DNA of 64,000 bases from an uncultured Pedobacter sp. Its GTDB lineage: Bacteria > Bacteroidota > Bacteroidia > Sphingobacteriales > Sphingobacteriaceae. The position numbers and the translations under genes were made by a program. The notes beneath the pieces were generated by a model that worked only from the letters and a program-made list of their open reading frames with translations, did not search any database and had not been told where the DNA came from. Positions 61,662 through 64,000 of the stretch are shown here, one piece after another (positions within the stretch are counted from its first letter, which is position 1; each line of letters starts with the position of its first letter). Where the stretch lies: NCBI RefSeq assembly GCF_946480185.1, contig NZ_CAMLIG010000003.1, positions 1 through 64,000 of the forward strand. The letters run 5' to 3'.

Positions 61662-63290
61662 ATGAAAATTGCGGATCTGTATATTAGGGTTAGCACCGAT
61701 GAACAAGCCGACAAGGGCTATTCTCAGAGGGGGCAGGAAGATGTCCTTTCGAGATACTGCGAAATTAATGGTATAAAAGTACGTAAAATATTGTTTGAAG
61801 ACCACTCTGCAAAAACATTTGAGCGTCCACAGTGGAAATCATTGCTCTATGACCTGAAAAAGTATCGAGGAAAAAGTAACCTGGTGCTCTTTACAAAGTG
61901 GGATCGCTTTAGCAGAAATGCGAGTGATGCTTACCAGATGATAAGTATACTCGGTAAGTTAGGCGTTGAACCGCAAGCAATTGAGCAACCTCTGGACATG
62001 AGCATTCCAGAGAACAAAATGATGCTCGCAGTGTACCTAACCGCTCCCGAAATAGAAAATGACCGCCGTTCCCTGAATGTGAAACATGGCATGAGACAGG
62101 CTAGGAAAGAGGGTCGATTCATGGGAATTGCACCACCCGGATATTCAAACAAAATTAGAGACAATGGTGATAAATATGTCGCAATTGACGAGACACAGGC
62201 GAAACATGTAAAATGGGCGTTTGAAACATTGGCGGAAGGAGTCTATACAACGAAGGATGTATGGAAGCTTGCAAAAGAACGGGGACTCTTATGTAGCCTC
62301 CATAGTTTTTGGACGCTGATAAAGAATGTTGCTTATTGTGGAAAAATACAGGTCCCGAAATATAAAAACGAAGAAGCTTATTTAGTGCAAGGACAGCATG
62401 AAGGTATAATTTCAGAATCTCTATTTTATAAGGTACAGGACGTGCTCAATGGAAGGCAAAGAGATATTGGAATCAATAGCTCAAGAGGAACCACTGTGAC
62501 ATCTCCCGAAATGCTTCCTCTACGAGGATTTCTCTTGTGTGACAGATGTGGCAAAACTATCACAGGTAGCGCATCAAAGGGGTGCAGAAATTATTTTTAC
62601 TACTACCACTGCTATTCAGGATGTAAATGGCGTCAAAAAGCAGAAGTAGTGAATATGGCTTTTGTGAAGTTGCTTCGACAGTTTTATCCAAAACCCGGTG
62701 TTACCGAACTTTTTAAAGGAATCGTGTCTGAAGTCTACAGCAATGCTAATCAGCTTCAGCAGAGTGTACGCCGAAAAACGATCTCCGAAATTACAGCAAA
62801 CAATAACAGGATCACTAAAGCCAGAGAGCTATTGCTCGATGACAGCATCGGACCAGAAGATTACAAGGTTATCAAGTCGAAAGCCGAAGAAAAGATCAGA
62901 AGACTAGAAGCAAAACTGAATGAATTGAGTAGTGTCAACAAATACCAAGCATTAGATATTGACGGGTTAATATACAAAACGGTTGAAAACCTAAAAAACC
63001 TTGACCTGCTCTATTTAAACTCCGATATACAAGGCAAAAAGGAAATAATTAGTTCGATGTCCTCAAAAAAATGGCGATTTGAAAACGGAGAACTTCGAAC
63101 TACCGAGATGAACCAAGCGATTTCTCTTATCTACCTGATAAACAAAAGATTAAATAGTAAAAAAACCAGATTAAGACCTTCACAAAAATCTCAATCTGGT
63201 TTTGTACCCAAGAGGAGATTCGAACTCCCACACCCATACAGGCGCCAGCCCCTCAAGCTGGTGCGTCTACCAATTCCGCCACCTGGGTAG
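61662..63290 (+). CDS. Large serine recombinase (integrase of the ICE)
   Basis: A 542-aa large serine recombinase. The resolvase domain begins ADLYIRVSTDEQADKGYSQR with catalytic Ser11 and continues 'VLFTKWDRFSRNASDAYQMI'. The recombinase domain (about 165-290: 'FMGIAPPGYSNKI' and 'LIKNVAYCGKIQVPKYKNEE') and the zinc ribbon 'LCDRCGKTITGSAS' with C..C and 'CYSGCKW' follow, then a coiled-coil. The start at 61662 places the catalytic serine at the normal position. An ATG at 61611 would add 17 residues. The last ~30 residues (GFVPKRRFELPHPYRRQPLK onward) are translated antisense through the tRNA-Leu gene, so the C-terminus depends on the integration site. Confidence 0.9.
   Translation: MKIADLYIRVSTDEQADKGYSQRGQEDVLSRYCEINGIKVRKILFEDHSAKTFERPQWKSLLYDLKKYRGKSNLVLFTKWDRFSRNASDAYQMISILGKLGVEPQAIEQPLDMSIPENKMMLAVYLTAPEIENDRRSLNVKHGMRQARKEGRFMGIAPPGYSNKIRDNGDKYVAIDETQAKHVKWAFETLAEGVYTTKDVWKLAKERGLLCSLHSFWTLIKNVAYCGKIQVPKYKNEEAYLVQGQHEGIISESLFYKVQDVLNGRQRDIGINSSRGTTVTSPEMLPLRGFLLCDRCGKTITGSASKGCRNYFYYYHCYSGCKWRQKAEVVNMAFVKLLRQFYPKPGVTELFKGIVSEVYSNANQLQQSVRRKTISEITANNNRITKARELLLDDSIGPEDYKVIKSKAEEKIRRLEAKLNELSSVNKYQALDIDGLIYKTVENLKNLDLLYLNSDIQGKKEIISSMSSKKWRFENGELRTTEMNQAISLIYLINKRLNSKKTRLRPSQKSQSGFVPKRRFELPHPYRRQPLKLVRLPIPPPG
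63162..63203 (-). terminator. Terminator of tRNA-Leu inside the recombinase 3' end
   Basis: An 11-bp perfect inverted repeat (AAAACCAGATT, 63162-63172, with 63193-63203) followed on the minus strand by a run of T. It directly follows the tRNA-Leu 3' end and lies on the element side, within the recombinase coding frame. Confidence 0.75.
63205..63230. other. Probable right attachment site (attR) in the tRNA-Leu 3' end
   Basis: The serine-recombinase module ends at the tRNA 3' portion, the usual target for elements of this kind. The identical core expected at the left end lies outside the window, so the exact crossover cannot be fixed. Confidence 0.4.
63205..63288 (-). tRNA. tRNA-Leu (anticodon GAG)
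   Basis: It is 84 nt. The acceptor stem pairs ACCCAGG with CTTGGGT, with discriminator A at 63205 and no encoded CCA. The anticodon arm is CCAGC-TTGAGGG-GCTGG, giving GAG. The variable arm is long, as in class II leucine tRNAs, and the T-arm has TTCGAAT. Integration appears to have used its 3' end: the ICE lies immediately on that side and the tRNA is intact. Confidence 0.95.
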
Positions 63291-63298
63291 ATGTCTTA

Positions 63299-63306
63299 CA
63301 AATATA
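63299..63306 (-). promoter_or_regulatory. Promoter box of tRNA-Leu (TATATTTG)
   Basis: The minus strand reads TATATTTG, an exact TAnnTTTG match ending 11 bases before the tRNA 5' end. This is the distance expected for a -7 box. Confidence 0.65.
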
Positions 63307-63649
63307 ATTTTTAATTTCATTTAGAAACTGTTTAAAAATCATATTTTTTACCTCTTACTATTATCTTACTATTATTTAAACTTCCTGCGACACTAAGTGC
63401 TGAGCAAATAACCTCATACTACATTATTGATAATGCCCCTTATCGTTTTAAAACTGAGAGTAGACCTATGTTTGAATGTCGGAAGCTGAAAGACTTGATT
63501 TATTACCCTAAAACGCTTTACTGTTCATAACAATTGTCTTGTTCGGCTCTTCTCTATGCCTGATTAGTGACTTGTTCGCAAAATGATCCATTTTTGGCTA
63601 CCATCTCCGAATAAGATACGGATGTATTATGGATGAAACTAGAACATTT

Positions 63650-63693
63650 AACGCTATAAGGTCGCTATAAGGACGCTGTAAGCTCCCTATAAG
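63650..63693. repeat. Four 11-bp tandem repeats (nnCGCTATAAG)
   Basis: CTATAAG or CTGTAAG recurs at 63654, 63665, 63676 and 63687, an exact 11-base period. Units one to three also share CG before the CTATAAG. A degenerate fifth unit (CTGAATATAAA) follows. The period is close to one helical turn. Confidence 0.7.
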
Positions 63694-63875
63694 CTGAATA
63701 TAAATTTAAATAAATACAGGAATTTATTACCTTTAGGTATTGGTTACTAGCAATTTAGCAAAAAAATTCAATATTTCAAATTATCCAGTTAGCCAATTGT
63801 TTTTATGAAAAACAGAGAGGATAAATAGCTTTAACAAGCAGTCCTAACTCCTGTCTAAACTAAAATTATAAATCT

Positions 63876-63883
63876 TACATTTG
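63876..63883 (+). promoter_or_regulatory. Putative -7 box TACATTTG for engB
   Basis: An exact TAnnTTTG match. Transcription would begin at about the engB ATG (63889), implying a leaderless or nearly leaderless mRNA. Confidence 0.4.
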
Positions 63884-63888
63884 CACTA

Positions 63889-64000
63889 ATGATTATAAAA
63901 TCCGCAGAATTTACTGTTAGTAATACAAAAATAAGCAAGCTTCCCGTTCCCGAATTGCCAGAATACGCTTTTATTGGCCGTTCAAACGTAGGAAAGTCTT
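63889..64000 (+). CDS. engB: Ribosome-assembly GTPase EngB/YihA (partial, 5' end)
   Basis: The first 37 codons of the gene are present. The frame begins [20 protein letters not shown] and reaches the G1 loop [10 protein letters not shown], characteristic of the EngB/YihA/YsxC family of GTPases needed for 50S subunit assembly. The rest lies beyond the window. It is an ordinary chromosomal gene and marks the end of the mobile element. The start at 63889 gives the usual N-terminal length before G1. Confidence 0.9.
   Translation, partial: MIIKSAEFTVSNTKISKLPVPELPEYAFIGRSNVGKS

Larger units (their letters stand above)
63307..63888. other. 582-bp chromosomal intergenic region
   Basis: It lies between tRNA-Leu and engB. 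No ORF or RNA gene is recognised. It contains the 11-bp tandem repeats at 63650-63693 and otherwise AT-rich sequence. Confidence 0.5.

Noticed and set aside
63205..63290. The 'RRFELPHPYRRQ' segment as a genuine protein domain
   Set aside because: It is the antisense translation of the tRNA-Leu gene.
1..64000. CRISPR arrays, insertion sequences or transposases
   Set aside because: I looked for regularly spaced ~30-bp repeats and for transposase-like proteins and saw none. The only tandem repeat is the 11-bp series at 63650.

Overview
The window looks like a chromosome segment of a Bacteroidota bacterium, most likely Sphingobacteriaceae (Pedobacter/Mucilaginibacter-like). The support is a SusC/SusD pair, C-terminal type IX secretion sorting domains, Bacteroides-type tra/mob genes, TAnnTTTG -7 promoter boxes and no obvious Shine-Dalgarno signals. 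Most of it is the right-hand part of an integrative conjugative element (ICE). Its right end sits at the 3' end of a tRNA-Leu(GAG) gene (63205-63288). The left end lies beyond base 1.

Region 1 (29-8846) is the transfer module, read right to left: rteC, a one-TM protein, traE, traF, traG (VirB4 ATPase), traH, traI, two further exported helical proteins, and traJ. A divergent 76-aa gene has a leader that can fold into a roughly 120-nt nested hairpin with an alternative pairing. Region 2 (8893-11904) is a two-gene operon: a PLP-dependent alpha-oxoamine synthase followed in the same frame, after a stop codon, by an unusually long TetR-type protein.

Region 3 (12142-56031) is about 44 kb of AT-rich metabolic cargo. 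It is a polysaccharide utilization locus with a GntR/LacI-type and an AraC-type regulator, SusC/SusD with accessory lipoproteins, two GH78 and one GH106 alpha-L-rhamnosidase-family proteins, a GH88 unsaturated uronyl hydrolase, two BNR-type beta-propellers (candidate lyases or rhamnosidases), a DUF4861 protein, a parallel beta-helix protein and three clan GH-A (GH50-like) proteins. It also has L-rhamnose mutarotase, a fucose/arabinose-isomerase-like enzyme, a PhyH dioxygenase, a TIM-barrel sugar isomerase-like protein, an SGNH hydrolase and a cupin. The inferred substrate is an unsulfated (no sulfatase seen), rhamnose- and uronic-acid-containing polysaccharide. Sorted and lipid-anchored enzymes would cut it outside the cell, SusC/D would import the pieces, and the mutarotase and isomerase would feed central metabolism. 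A recurring 12-bp motif, AAATG-NN-CAWWW, lies upstream of many cargo genes and may be a shared operator.

Region 4 (56512-63290) is the mobilization and integration module: mobC (coupling protein), mobB (relaxase), mobA, a candidate oriT, radC, a small conserved-looking protein and a large serine recombinase whose frame runs antisense through the tRNA. A 32-bp dyad element is repeated in front of both the tra and the mob operons. Region 5 (63289-64000) is chromosome, ending in the start of the GTPase gene engB/yihA.

Protein identities come from reading motifs and recalling families. No database search was run.
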